Both the position numbers and the translations under genes were made by a program. A stretch of 64,000 nucleotides of DNA, taken from the NCBI GenBank assembly GCA_964594905.1, contig CAZQOI010000007.1, positions 10,097-74,096 on the forward strand, written 5' to 3'. Of this stretch, positions 44,753 through 53,608 are shown in pieces (positions within the stretch are counted from its first letter, which is position 1; every line of letters begins with the position of its first letter). The notes below the pieces were generated by a model. The model did not search any database. It saw only the letters and a program-made list of their open reading frames with translations, and was not told the origin of the DNA. Source of the stretch: Granulosicoccus sp964594905. Lineage in GTDB: Bacteria; Pseudomonadota; Gammaproteobacteria; Granulosicoccales; Granulosicoccaceae.

Positions 44753-46930
44753 ATGTCTTTGGAAGCTCGCAACAACGCGGTAGTGATGATCGTCGACGAT
44801 GACGAATCAACACGTATGATGGCCAAGGAATTTTTGTCACAGGCCGGATTTGTCATTATTGAAGCGGCGGATGGGGTGGATGCGCTAGCACAGGTCTCCG
44901 TTGTGAAGCCAGACATGATTATTCTCGATGTTGAGATGCCAAATCTTAATGGTTTCGATACTTGCATTGAGCTGCGTAAACAGTCTTCGTTTAAATCTAC
45001 TCCAATTTTGATGTTGACTGGGCTCGATAATTCCCAGGCAATAGACTTGGCTTATAAGGCGGGAGCAACGGACTTTGCGACCAAGCCGCTCAACTGGTCG
45101 TTACTTTGTTACCGCGTACGCTATATGCTTCGGGCTAGTCAGGCTTCCGAAATGTTGATTAAAAATCAAACGAGCCTTGCAGCTTCGCAGAGAATCGCCA
45201 AGTTAGGTAACTGGGAGCACGACATACCTCAGAATCGCTTGATTTGGTCGGATCAGCTCTTTGAAATTCTTGGGTTTGATGTCGGCGAGATAGAGCCATC
45301 TCATGAAGCATTTCTATCGAAAGTTCATGCTGACGATCGTGATCGGGTAGATGCCTGGATGAGTAAGCATTCGGAACGAGGTGAGCGGGCCTCTATTGAC
45401 CATCGAATTGTTTTATCGAATGGAGAAATTCGAAGTGTTCGACAGCAAATGGAATTTACCCGAAACAGTGATAGCGCTCTTGTACAGTTGCAAGCAGTTG
45501 TTCAGGACTTTACCGAAAGGCGTAAAGCAGAAGAAAAAATTCATCAGCTCGCTTATTACGATAGCTTAACGAATTTACCCAATCGTGCATTGTTTCAGGA
45601 TCATCTCGATAGTAGTTTGAAGATAGCCAAACGAAACAAACAACAATTTGCACTGCTGTTTCTGGATCTAGATAATTTTAAACGTGTCAATGATACTCTC
45701 GGGCACGCCGTTGGAGATTTATTGTTAAGCGAGGTAGCCGATCGTCTTCGCAATAATCTCAGAGGTAAAAGTGACGATTCATCAGGTCGCCAGGAAGCTT
45801 TCGATTCAATGGTTGCTCGGATGGGAGGAGATGAATTTATTGTTCTCTTGTCATCCATCAATGAAGTTGGTGACGCAATCATAGTAGCGAATCGTATTCT
45901 GACAGTATTGTCAAAGCCTTACAGGATCGCAAATAACGATGTATTCACATCCCCCAGTATCGGTATATCGATGTTCCCGGATGATGGGGCTTCGGCAGAG
46001 GATCTTTTACGTAATGCTGATATGGCCATGTACAGTGCCAAACATGCAGGTAAGAATCTTTACAAAGTACACAGTGAAGCGATGGACGCTGCAGCGCAGA
46101 AGCGTTACAAAATTGATGTCAGTTTGCGTGCAGCGCTCGATGACAGTGAGTTTTCTGTTCATTACCAGCCGCAAGTAGATTTAAAAACAGGTCGTGTATT
46201 TGCGGTTGAAGCACTTATTCGGTGGGATAGTAAAGAGCTTGGCAGTGTATCGCCTGCTGATTTCATCCCGGTGGCTGAGGATAATGGTCTGATTGTTCCT
46301 ATGGGTGAATGGGTACTCAGAACAGCCTGTGAACAAGCGCGGCGTTGGATACGCGAAAGTTTTCCGATCACTAAAGTCGCGGTGAATATATCGGTACTTC
46401 AGTTTGTACGGCCTGATTTTCCGTCCATGATTGAAAATATCTTGAAAGAGACAAAGCTGCCTCCTGAGCATCTGGAACTTGAAATCACTGAATCTCTTCT
46501 GGCCAACGATACCTTCGGTGCAGTTAACACGTTGAGAAAATTAAAAAAAATCGGTGTTGAGCTGAGTATTGATGATTTTGGTACAGGTTATTCAAGTTTA
46601 AGTCAGCTTAAGAATTTTCCCATAGACAGGTTGAAAATTGATCAATCTTTTATCGGCAACGTCACTAATAGTAAAGAAGATGCGGCAATCACCAATGCTG
46701 TTATCGCGATGTCCGACAGTATGAAAATTAGAGTTCTCGCTGAAGGTGTCGAAACTCAAGAGCAGTTGGAGTATTTGAGTAGCAATGGCTGTGATGAAGT
46801 GCAGGGTTACTTGATCAGTAAACCGCTATCGGCTGCAGATCTTGAAGCGAATATGCAAGCGACGGATGCTCTGCTGGATGGCTTCTTTACTAATAGTTCT
46901 CAGTCTGATTTGAAAACTGGAACAGCTTGA
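44753..46930 (+). CDS. Response regulator with PAS, GGDEF and EAL domains
   Basis: About 725 residues from ATG 44753, 10 bp after the kinase stop; an earlier in-frame start at 44717 overlaps the kinase and is less likely. The receiver domain (about 8-125) has phospho-acceptor D59 (IILDVEMPN) and Lys in FATKPLNW. A PAS/PAC domain follows (about 160-280, LGNWEHDIP), then GGDEF with the intact signature (RMGGDEFIVLL) and no RxxD inhibitory site before it, then EAL with the motif intact (VEALIRW) and DDFGTGYSSLSQ. The likely partner is the BarA-like kinase just upstream, so phosphorylation would adjust c-di-GMP level. The relative activity of the cyclase and phosphodiesterase cannot be read from sequence. 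Confidence 0.95.
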   Translation: MSLEARNNAVVMIVDDDESTRMMAKEFLSQAGFVIIEAADGVDALAQVSVVKPDMIILDVEMPNLNGFDTCIELRKQSSFKSTPILMLTGLDNSQAIDLAYKAGATDFATKPLNWSLLCYRVRYMLRASQASEMLIKNQTSLAASQRIAKLGNWEHDIPQNRLIWSDQLFEILGFDVGEIEPSHEAFLSKVHADDRDRVDAWMSKHSERGERASIDHRIVLSNGEIRSVRQQMEFTRNSDSALVQLQAVVQDFTERRKAEEKIHQLAYYDSLTNLPNRALFQDHLDSSLKIAKRNKQQFALLFLDLDNFKRVNDTLGHAVGDLLLSEVADRLRNNLRGKSDDSSGRQEAFDSMVARMGGDEFIVLLSSINEVGDAIIVANRILTVLSKPYRIANNDVFTSPSIGISMFPDDGASAEDLLRNADMAMYSAKHAGKNLYKVHSEAMDAAAQKRYKIDVSLRAALDDSEFSVHYQPQVDLKTGRVFAVEALIRWDSKELGSVSPADFIPVAEDNGLIVPMGEWVLRTACEQARRWIRESFPITKVAVNISVLQFVRPDFPSMIENILKETKLPPEHLELEITESLLANDTFGAVNTLRKLKKIGVELSIDDFGTGYSSLSQLKNFPIDRLKIDQSFIGNVTNSKEDAAITNAVIAMSDSMKIRVLAEGVETQEQLEYLSSNGCDEVQGYLISKPLSAADLEANMQATDALLDGFFTNSSQSDLKTGTA

Positions 46931-46962
46931 TCCTGTCCAGTTTACAAGACGCGTGAATTTCT

Positions 46963-47002
46963 CAAGCCGCGTAAACGACAATCTAGTCCTTTACGCGGCT
47001 TG
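46963..47002. terminator. 13-bp perfect inverted repeat between convergent genes
   Basis: caagccgcgtaaa (46963-46975) and its exact reverse complement tttacgcggcttg (46990-47002) enclose a 14-base loop. It lies in the 82 bp gap between the ends of two convergent genes, which suits a bidirectional terminator. There is no T-run on the plus side. Confidence 0.55.
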
Positions 47003-47012
47003 CTCAAAATTG

Positions 47013-47528
47013 TTAAGCGGCTATAGGCAGCGGGCGGCAATATAGATGACCCGTATTACCGGATACCGAAGCTCCAAGGCTTACGATTCGGGTGCCATGT
47101 GGAAGATAGCTAATAGCTGATTTCGCATCCAAATAATCGATTGCCGACGTATTATTGGTTTGTGAACTCATTTGGCTTACATTGATTACTTTCTCTTCAC
47201 CAGGAAGCAATGTCAGTGTTTTGTTGGCGCAGTTTCCATTGCAATCGATGATGTCACCATCAAAAAATACATTGTTTGACTGAAAGCTGTTTATGTTCAC
47301 AACAGCGTTGCTGATGTTTTTAACGATCAAGGAATTTTCTACAACGTCTGGACTACTGACCAAAGTAATTTCCAAATCTTCGGACAGCGAAACGGATGAG
47401 GATGATCCTAGCATAGATGCCGCTGATGAAAGTACCGGTGCGGAAGCTAGCGCAATACCTGCGCCTAGGCCGCTTAGGGTTTTGATAGTGGTTCGCTTTT
47501 GCTTGTCGAAGTTACGACGAGTATTCAT
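47013..47528 (-). CDS. Exported protein of unknown function (paralogue of 18727-19257)
   Basis: A 171-residue protein. The N-terminus has basic residues (DKQKRTTIKT), a Gly/Ala-rich hydrophobic stretch and a probable cleavage after a Ser/Ala-rich region; the similar leader in the 18727-19257 protein has the same plan (QKRKTLK). The mature part is beta-rich, with DLEITLVSS aligned to DLEITIIKS in the paralogue and a pair of cysteines (IIDCNGNCANK) that could form a disulfide. Ser-rich segments are frequent. No known domain. Not in an operon with its neighbours, converging on the GGDEF-EAL gene. Confidence 0.65.
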   Translation of the reverse strand: MNTRRNFDKQKRTTIKTLSGLGAGIALASAPVLSSAASMLGSSSSVSLSEDLEITLVSSPDVVENSLIVKNISNAVVNINSFQSNNVFFDGDIIDCNGNCANKTLTLLPGEEKVINVSQMSSQTNNTSAIDYLDAKSAISYLPHGTRIVSLGASVSGNTGHLYCRPLPIAA

Positions 47529-47696
47529 GATTTTTCCGTGTAATAAGGAGTTATAAGACTACATCATGAATGTTCAATTAAGCGTGATGATTTACATTCC
47601 TTGACAGTTCGTAAGTAGTAAAACCAAGGATTTGTCTATCAAACAGTAGTTATCGCGAATGCTTGTAGATTCCCAGTACTTGGAGAATTGTTGAAT

Positions 47697-48620
47697 TTAA
47701 TGAGTCAGCGCATAGATTACATAATTGATGCCAAACTGATAGCCAAGCGATGTCATCGGTAGTGGGTAATAAGGATCGTCAGCATGTTCCCATGAATCAC
47801 CCATATCCATATTGAAGTTGATGGCGACCATCCAATGCCCCGCATCGTTTTTGATTCCTCGCCATCTTGGTGGTCCATAAGGCATTTGTATCTTCGCGTT
47901 ACCAAGCCCATCATTAGCAACGATATGGCGCCGGCCAGGTATTTGTGTGTTTTGGTCAACTTCATATAGCACTGACATAACTTCGTCTTCAGGTTCGATA
48001 TCGATAATTTTGTGACCTGGTAACGCGCGTTGCATGACTTCTGAAAATGTTGCCCAATCATTGGGTCCATGTATATCGTCAGCCAGAAGGAATCCACCAC
48101 GTTGTAAATATTCACCTAAAAGGTCTGCTTGATGATCACTTACTCGCCATCGCCCCACCTGTTGCGCGAACAACCAAGGGTGATCGAACAGGGCTTCTTC
48201 TTCAATTTCGATGTGTGCGCTATCAGGTGCAAGGCTTAAGACTGTGTAGCGCTCAAGACCATCGAGAAAATGTGCCTCTGCTTCTGGCCAATCGATTCGC
48301 CACCACGGGCGACCAGGTCCCCAGCCATGACTGCTGTTGGTGTCAAACACTAATCGAGCAATATGAAACTCGTTCAGGGGGCCGTTGGGTAGTGGTGGAT
48401 TGATAACATCCGGGTGTCTCGCTCTAGTGTTGACGGTTGTCGACACACCAGGTTTTTCTTGGGATGTATCAGTGTCATTCGCAACGCTGATAGACGGGTT
48501 GCTGCTTACAAAAAGCAGGGTGATGATTGAAAAGTATTTGGCAAAGTATTTAGCAATGTGCTTCCTGATCTGATGTAATCCCACCCGGTGACTTTTTTCT
48601 TGCGCTTGAATCCAGCTCAT
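47697..48620 (-). CDS. Secreted DUF4159 domain protein (copy 1)
   Basis: About 307 residues from ATG 48620; the frame stays open upstream to 48755 but that part overlaps the divergent arfB start and lacks signal character. The chosen start gives a signal-anchor-like helix (FSIITLLFVSSNPSI). The mature DUF4159 domain shows WWRIDWPEAEAHFLDGLERYT, a LQRGGFLLADDIHG core and the terminal FGINYVIYALTH. It is clearly paralogous to the protein at 52875-53591, which shares all three blocks. DUF4159 is thought to have a Rossmann-like/glutamine-amidotransferase-like fold; no reaction is known. Divergent from arfB. Confidence 0.82.
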   Translation of the reverse strand: MSWIQAQEKSHRVGLHQIRKHIAKYFAKYFSIITLLFVSSNPSISVANDTDTSQEKPGVSTTVNTRARHPDVINPPLPNGPLNEFHIARLVFDTNSSHGWGPGRPWWRIDWPEAEAHFLDGLERYTVLSLAPDSAHIEIEEEALFDHPWLFAQQVGRWRVSDHQADLLGEYLQRGGFLLADDIHGPNDWATFSEVMQRALPGHKIIDIEPEDEVMSVLYEVDQNTQIPGRRHIVANDGLGNAKIQMPYGPPRWRGIKNDAGHWMVAINFNMDMGDSWEHADDPYYPLPMTSLGYQFGINYVIYALTH

Positions 48621-48746
48621 TGTGTTGAATCGAGTGGCGGGCCTGATACAGAGTCCAATCCTAATACACGTGTGGTAACTAGTCCAGTTAGCGATAATCG
48701 AAGCAGATAGCTGTATTCGACAGCTGGTTCCGCTAGAATTTAAGCT

Positions 48747-49160
48747 GTGCTTCAAATTAATTCACATTTAAGTATCCCTGAGAAGGAAATCGAGTTGAAT
48801 GCCATCAGATCCAGTGGTTCTGGCGGGCAGCATGTCAACAAGGTTTCTACTGCTGTGCATTTGAGGTTCGATGTAAAAGCCTCGTCATTGCCCCAATATT
48901 ACAAAGACAAGATACTGCGCTGTGGAGACCATCGGATGACAGACGATGGGGTTATCGTTATTAAATCTCAGGCGCAACGTAGCCGTGAAAGGAACAAGAT
49001 TGAAGCATTCAACAGACTACGTGAATTGATTCTTAAGGCTATCGTTGTCAAGCAGAAACGTATCGCGACCAAGCCAAGTCGAAATTCTGCAAAGCGCCGA
49101 ATGGATAGTAAAACAAAGCGATCCAAAACGAAATCACTACGAGGTAAGATTGATTACTAG
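48747..49160 (+). CDS. arfB: Alternative ribosome-rescue factor ArfB (peptidyl-tRNA hydrolase)
   Basis: A 137-residue class I release-factor-like protein. The GGQ catalytic motif is present in SSGSGGQHVNKVST, and a C-terminal tail rich in Lys/Arg (about 105-137) is the ribosome-entry-channel segment of ArfB/YaeJ. It frees peptidyl-tRNA on ribosomes stalled at the end of broken mRNA. The start codon is GTG at 48747. It converges on the DUF938 gene with a 5 bp gap and is divergent from the DUF4159 gene, so the ribosome-rescue role appears unrelated to the neighbours. Confidence 0.94.
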   Translation: MLQINSHLSIPEKEIELNAIRSSGSGGQHVNKVSTAVHLRFDVKASSLPQYYKDKILRCGDHRMTDDGVIVIKSQAQRSRERNKIEAFNRLRELILKAIVVKQKRIATKPSRNSAKRRMDSKTKRSKTKSLRGKIDY

Positions 49161-49165
49161 CTAAT

Positions 49166-49771
49166 TCAGTCGGATTGCCTTGTCCAGATCAATATATGGT
49201 TGTTGGCAGGCATGGGGATCACTCTAGCTGTTGAAAAACGGTTTTCAGCGGCTATGCCGTTTAAATCATCGATATCCCGGATACCGCTTCCAAAACCCTC
49301 ATCTCTAAGTTGTCTGTCGAAAGACCGATTGCCTTCGCTGATATGCTTGCCATGGAAGCGATAGGGACCATAAATAATCAGTTTTCCATTGTCCGGTAGT
49401 GTGGCCGCTGCATGTGAGAAGAGCTTGTTGATCAAGTCAACCGGGACAATGTGCAGCGTGTTGGCGCTATAGCAGTTGGAGTGGTCTTGAATGGTTTGAT
49501 CAGATTGACTTAGATCCAATTCGAATGGTGGCAGAATGTTTGAACAGTCCGAATCGTCTATCCAGCGTTGTAGGCCCGGTAGTTTGTCTGCAACATCGGT
49601 AGGTTGCCAGAGTATCTCGGTAAGCGCTGTGGCAAAGTGGCAGGCATGTTGACCTGTACCGCTGCCGTACTCGAGCACTGATTCTCCAGCGTACAGCTCA
49701 GTGCGCAGAATATTCAGGATAGCGTCTTTGTTTCTGTCAGCGGATGGGGCGAAGGGTTTGTCGTTATTCAT
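49166..49771 (-). CDS. DUF938 SAM-dependent methyltransferase-like protein
   Basis: A 201-residue class I methyltransferase of the DUF938 family. SAM-binding motif I is VLEYGSGTGQHACHFA (about 33-48), following the family's opening PFAPSADRNKDAIL; a QPTDV acidic strand end and IVPVDLINKLFSHA follow. The C-terminal segment has LIIYGPYRFHGKHISEGNRSFD, also typical of the family. The substrate is unknown. Length matches the family. It lies 99 bp downstream of the DUF3179 gene on the same strand, so readthrough is possible. Confidence 0.9.
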   Translation of the reverse strand: MNNDKPFAPSADRNKDAILNILRTELYAGESVLEYGSGTGQHACHFATALTEILWQPTDVADKLPGLQRWIDDSDCSNILPPFELDLSQSDQTIQDHSNCYSANTLHIVPVDLINKLFSHAAATLPDNGKLIIYGPYRFHGKHISEGNRSFDRQLRDEGFGSGIRDIDDLNGIAAENRFSTARVIPMPANNHILIWTRQSD

Positions 49772-49870
49772 GAATCACTAATCTGAGAACCGATGTAGGA
49801 ATCGATCTGGATAGATAGATTATTCATATGTGAATGTAGCTGACTAAGGACTGAAAGATTCCAGATGATG

Positions 49871-51247
49871 TCACATTACCAGGCGGGTATCGGGATGAAC
49901 TGCTTGCCAGCCAAACCAGAACGCGCGATGGGCGGGTAAGCGTGCGTGTTTTGTTCCATCGTCTCGTGTGATATGAGATTCTGTCAGCCTCCATGTATTG
50001 CCATCGTTGTCGACAACTGTACGATCGCCGTCGTAACTGACAAAATTAATGCCTTCGCTTTCGTACACTCGATTGGCGCCGGTGGGGTCGGTAAAGATGA
50101 CGAATTTTTTTGTGCCCAATGAATCGCTGTATACAGGATTTCCGGCAAGATATTTGGCGCTGACAGCAAGGCGATCCTCACTTGAATCAGGAAACTGTAA
50201 CGCCAGAATTTCTGCCTTGTTTGCCAGCCTGTCGTCGATACTTGGCACAGAAAACATCAGTGCATCGCTTGCAAAGTATTGACGATAGGCGACACCTTCA
50301 TCATAGTCTCTTGAGTGCCCGGTATTGAGTGACAAAACTGATGTGTCGGGGTGACGTCGTTTCCATTCCCCCCAGGTACTGGTCACAACATAACTACGCT
50401 CAAGTTCGATTCCTTTGCCAACCAAAGGGCCAACGGTTGGTCTTCCCCAGGTTGTACTCCATAGTGATTGCGTTTTCTTGTCATACATCATTTTATTGGA
50501 ACGATATAAAAATCCGCTAGTACCCAATTCATGATGTACGCCTTTGTGGTGTGTCTTGTAAAGAATGACAGCGCCACATAAGGTGCAATAGACACCCGCA
50601 TATTCTTCTCCGCCAACGGTATCTATAAACATTTCGTGCCAGGCGAGTATTCTTTTAGGGTAGGCGCGAGCATCTCCGTTGTACTTGATGCCAAAAACGA
50701 CATCAGAATCGGCAAGGTAAGCAGCTTGCTTAGCTGGGATCATCTCTGGTTGTCGTAACGGGGGAATGCCGTCTTGGAGTACACCACCCCAGCGGGCTTC
50801 GTCCAGGCGCACGGTGGTCTCACGGGTGTCGTCAAAGTAATGTTCAAATTTTTCGTCAATTTCGCGGTATAGCCGTGATTTGAAACTTGCATAGTGTGGA
50901 TGTCTGTTTTCATCCTGTGCCCACAGCCAGTGATACCAAGCGTCAATGTCATCGCCGAGTTGTTGACCAGTTTGTTCGGACAACATTGCAAAAAGAGATC
51001 TGAACAAGAACTCGCTATGAGTAAAGCGTGCGGTTTCAAGTGCCATCGGTATCATGCCGGGGTGCCAGTTTGCTTTTAGCGTGTGGATATCCTCGGTAAT
51101 GCCGGCTGAGTCATTGGCGAGCAAGTCAACAAACATTTTAGGAACACTTGCCTGTTCAAAAGTGGAATCACTTGCCCTGACTATATGTACATAAGACATG
51201 GTGATCGCAAAGATCATCAATATGAAAGCAGGTAATCTGATACGCAT
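49871..51247 (-). CDS. Secreted DUF3179 domain protein (copy 2)
   Basis: A 458-residue protein with a Sec signal (about 1-26, PAFILMIFAITMSYVHI) and a DUF3179 domain over most of its length. It carries the family's VFGIKYNGDARAYPKRILAWHEMF block, YAGVYCTLCGAVILY with the CxxC-type cysteine pair, and SGFLYRSNKMMYD. The copy at 1384-2754 has the same pieces in the same order and the same 120-residue N-terminal helical extension, which shows a duplication. It diverges from dddP with a 224 bp gap, so both may share control. Probably periplasmic; function unknown. Confidence 0.88.
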   Translation of the reverse strand: MRIRLPAFILMIFAITMSYVHIVRASDSTFEQASVPKMFVDLLANDSAGITEDIHTLKANWHPGMIPMALETARFTHSEFLFRSLFAMLSEQTGQQLGDDIDAWYHWLWAQDENRHPHYASFKSRLYREIDEKFEHYFDDTRETTVRLDEARWGGVLQDGIPPLRQPEMIPAKQAAYLADSDVVFGIKYNGDARAYPKRILAWHEMFIDTVGGEEYAGVYCTLCGAVILYKTHHKGVHHELGTSGFLYRSNKMMYDKKTQSLWSTTWGRPTVGPLVGKGIELERSYVVTSTWGEWKRRHPDTSVLSLNTGHSRDYDEGVAYRQYFASDALMFSVPSIDDRLANKAEILALQFPDSSEDRLAVSAKYLAGNPVYSDSLGTKKFVIFTDPTGANRVYESEGINFVSYDGDRTVVDNDGNTWRLTESHITRDDGTKHARLPAHRAFWFGWQAVHPDTRLVM

Positions 51248-51471
51248 GATATTTGCTCGAGACTGGTTGGTGATTTTCTAGTAGAGATTGAGTAAGATTT
51301 TTATTGAAGGTTCCATGTATTCACTTAAAGCGGTGTAAAGGGCCCAAGGCCGATCTGATCTACCTCGATAGAAATAATGTCGCAGTTCGCAAAGTTTTCT
51401 GTGTTTGTTGGTAATGAATTCATGTTTATGCTAGTTACAATCGAGGCAGTATCTGGATAATCCGAATTAAC

Positions 51472-52827
51472 ATGAGCAGCTTTCCCTCAGTCGATTGCTA
51501 CAGAGAGAGTCGCAAGATCGACCCAAGCCGTGGTGAGTTTCTAGCTGACGGCTCATCTAATGACGATGACCGTATCGAGATCGGACCAACCCGCCTTGCG
51601 TTCTCGGAATGGGAGAGTGCGGGATTGATCTTACCCGACCTTCCAGCGATGCGGCAATACCGTTGGGAGCGTCTAACGCAGCATGTTGTCGATCGTGACT
51701 ATGGCGGTGTTCTTTTATTTGATCCATTGAACATCCGCTACGCCACTGACAGCACCAATATGCAGTTATGGAACACGCATAATCCTTTTCGTGCAGTACT
51801 GGTTTGTGCTGACGGGTATATGGTGATTTGGGATTACAAAAACTCTCCTTTTTTATCAACATTCAACCCGTTGGTCAAAGAACAACGTGCTGGCGCGGAT
51901 CTGTTCTATTTTGATCGTGGTGATCGAATAGATGTCGCAGCCGATGTTTTTTCAAATGAAGTTCGCGTACTAATTGATGAGCATGGTGGAGGCAATCGTC
52001 GTCTGGCGGTAGACAAGGTCATGTTGCACGGATTGCGTGCGCTTGAAGCACAGAAGTTTGAAGTTTTTGCAGGAGAGGAGCTCACCGAACGATGCCGTTC
52101 AGTAAAGGGGTCTGATGAAATATTGGCTATGCGTTGTGCTTCGCATGCATGCCAAACGTCAGTCACCATTATGGAGCAATATGCTCGAGAGCATGTGCCG
52201 AAGAAATGCTTATCAGAAAACGATGTGTGGTCGATTTTGCATGCTGAAAATATTCGGCGTGGTGGTGAGTGGATCGAAACTCGCTTATTGACATCTGGAC
52301 AGAGAACGAATCCATGGTTTCAAGAGTGTGGGCAAAGAATTATTCAGAACAATGAAATTATCAGCTTTGATTCTGATCTTGTTGGTAGTTATGGTATTTG
52401 TGTAGATATTAGTCGTAGTTGGTGGATTGGAGAGAAGTCACCTCCCAAGGATATGGTTTATGCCATGCAACATGCGCATGAGCACATCATGACCAACATG
52501 GACATGTTAAAGCCCGGGGTCAATATTCAAGAACTTTCTCGTCAATCTCATGTACTCGACGATAAATTTCAAAAGCATAAGTATGGTTGCTTGATGCATG
52601 GGGTTGGTTTGTGCGATGAGTGGCCACTCGTTGCCTATCCTGACAAAATGGTTGAAGGTGCATTCGATCACGAGTTGGAACCTGGCATGGTGCTATGCGT
52701 TGAAGCACTTGTGGGCGAGGTAGGTGGCGCGTTCTCGATCAAACTTGAAGATCAAGTACTTGTTACTGATACGGGATATGAAAATCTGACAACCTATCCC
52801 TTTGACAGTCAATTAATGGGATATTGA
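51472..52827 (+). CDS. dddP: DMSP lyase DddP (M24 peptidase-fold)
   Basis: A 451-residue enzyme that cleaves dimethylsulfoniopropionate to dimethyl sulfide and acrylate in the cytoplasm. It has the M24 creatinase fold, with the DddP-specific opening SRKIDPSRGEFLADG and DPLNIRYATDSTNMQ, and no signal peptide. The two-metal and catalytic residues all line up at a constant +5 shift from the characterised Ruegeria enzyme: D300, D302, D312, H376, D382, E411 and E426. The C-terminal YPFDSQLMGY also matches. So it is very probably active. No dmdA, acuK or transporter genes are adjacent. A DUF4159 gene follows 47 bp after, and a DUF3179 gene diverges 224 bp upstream. DddP is spread by horizontal transfer. 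Confidence 0.96.
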   Translation: MSSFPSVDCYRESRKIDPSRGEFLADGSSNDDDRIEIGPTRLAFSEWESAGLILPDLPAMRQYRWERLTQHVVDRDYGGVLLFDPLNIRYATDSTNMQLWNTHNPFRAVLVCADGYMVIWDYKNSPFLSTFNPLVKEQRAGADLFYFDRGDRIDVAADVFSNEVRVLIDEHGGGNRRLAVDKVMLHGLRALEAQKFEVFAGEELTERCRSVKGSDEILAMRCASHACQTSVTIMEQYAREHVPKKCLSENDVWSILHAENIRRGGEWIETRLLTSGQRTNPWFQECGQRIIQNNEIISFDSDLVGSYGICVDISRSWWIGEKSPPKDMVYAMQHAHEHIMTNMDMLKPGVNIQELSRQSHVLDDKFQKHKYGCLMHGVGLCDEWPLVAYPDKMVEGAFDHELEPGMVLCVEALVGEVGGAFSIKLEDQVLVTDTGYENLTTYPFDSQLMGY

Positions 52828-52874
52828 AAAATTTGTGATCTTTTCATTTGTACTTGGCGGTGTATAGTGACGGC

Positions 52875-53591
52875 ATGGCCTTCTCTTTACGATTTATGTG
52901 CCTGGCGGCGATACTCAGTTGTTCACCAGTATCAGGGGACTCTGGCTACGAATTTGAGTTTGCTCGCATTCGTTATCAGGGTTTTGGCGACTGGCCGCGT
53001 TGGCAGGCTGATTGGCCGGAAGCTGAAACACACTTTACGGGTGGTTTGTCGCGGCTAACAAGAATAAGTACTTCGCCTGACGGCCAGGTCCTAACCCTCG
53101 ATCAAGATAAGATTTTTGATTATCCCTGGCTGTATGTGGTCGAAGTTGGTTATATGTCATTGTCACCAAATGAAGTTGAAAATCTGCGTGAGTATTTACT
53201 ACGCGGTGGATTTCTGATGGTTGATGACTTCCACGGATATTATGAATGGGAAAATTTTGAGTCTTTAATGGCTAAGGTTTTCCCTGATCGACCCATTGAA
53301 AGACTCGACGGCAGCTCTGAGGAATTTCAAGTCTTGTATGATTTAAATGAACGTCTACAGGTACCAGGTATCCGTGCAGTTATGAGTGGGCGTACCTGGG
53401 AGAAGGGTGGAGTTAAGCCGGGTTGGCTTGGTATCAAGGATGATCAAGGACGGACCATGGTTGCCATCAATTTCAATCAGGATATTGGCGATGGCTGGGA
53501 ACATGCTGATGATGCGATGTATCCCGAGCCTTTTACTGCCATGGCTTATCGTCTAGGCGTTAACTATGTGGTCTATGCGATGACTCATTAA
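52875..53591 (+). CDS. Secreted DUF4159 domain protein (copy 2)
   Basis: About 238 residues from ATG 52875; an upstream in-frame TTG at 52848 is weaker. A short signal (SLRFMCLAAILSC) precedes a DUF4159 domain with WPRWQADWPEAETHFTGGL, a LLRGGFLMVDDFHG core and a terminal VNYVVYAMTH end. These correspond block by block to the protein at 47697-48620, so the two arose by duplication. A Cys near the signal end (ILSCSPV) might be a lipobox (ILSC), making it a lipoprotein. The start lies 47 bp after dddP on the same strand, and the two may be co-transcribed. Function unknown. Confidence 0.83.
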   Translation: MAFSLRFMCLAAILSCSPVSGDSGYEFEFARIRYQGFGDWPRWQADWPEAETHFTGGLSRLTRISTSPDGQVLTLDQDKIFDYPWLYVVEVGYMSLSPNEVENLREYLLRGGFLMVDDFHGYYEWENFESLMAKVFPDRPIERLDGSSEEFQVLYDLNERLQVPGIRAVMSGRTWEKGGVKPGWLGIKDDQGRTMVAINFNQDIGDGWEHADDAMYPEPFTAMAYRLGVNYVVYAMTH

Positions 53592-53608
53592 GCAACATCG
53601 TTTGATGC

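Noticed and set aside
48621..48755. Longer N-terminus of the DUF4159 protein (copy 1)
   Set aside because: The added stretch overlaps the arfB start and has no signal or domain character.
51414..51423. atgaattcat palindrome upstream of dddP
   Set aside because: A 10-base palindrome is common by chance in this AT-leaning gap, and no partner site is seen.
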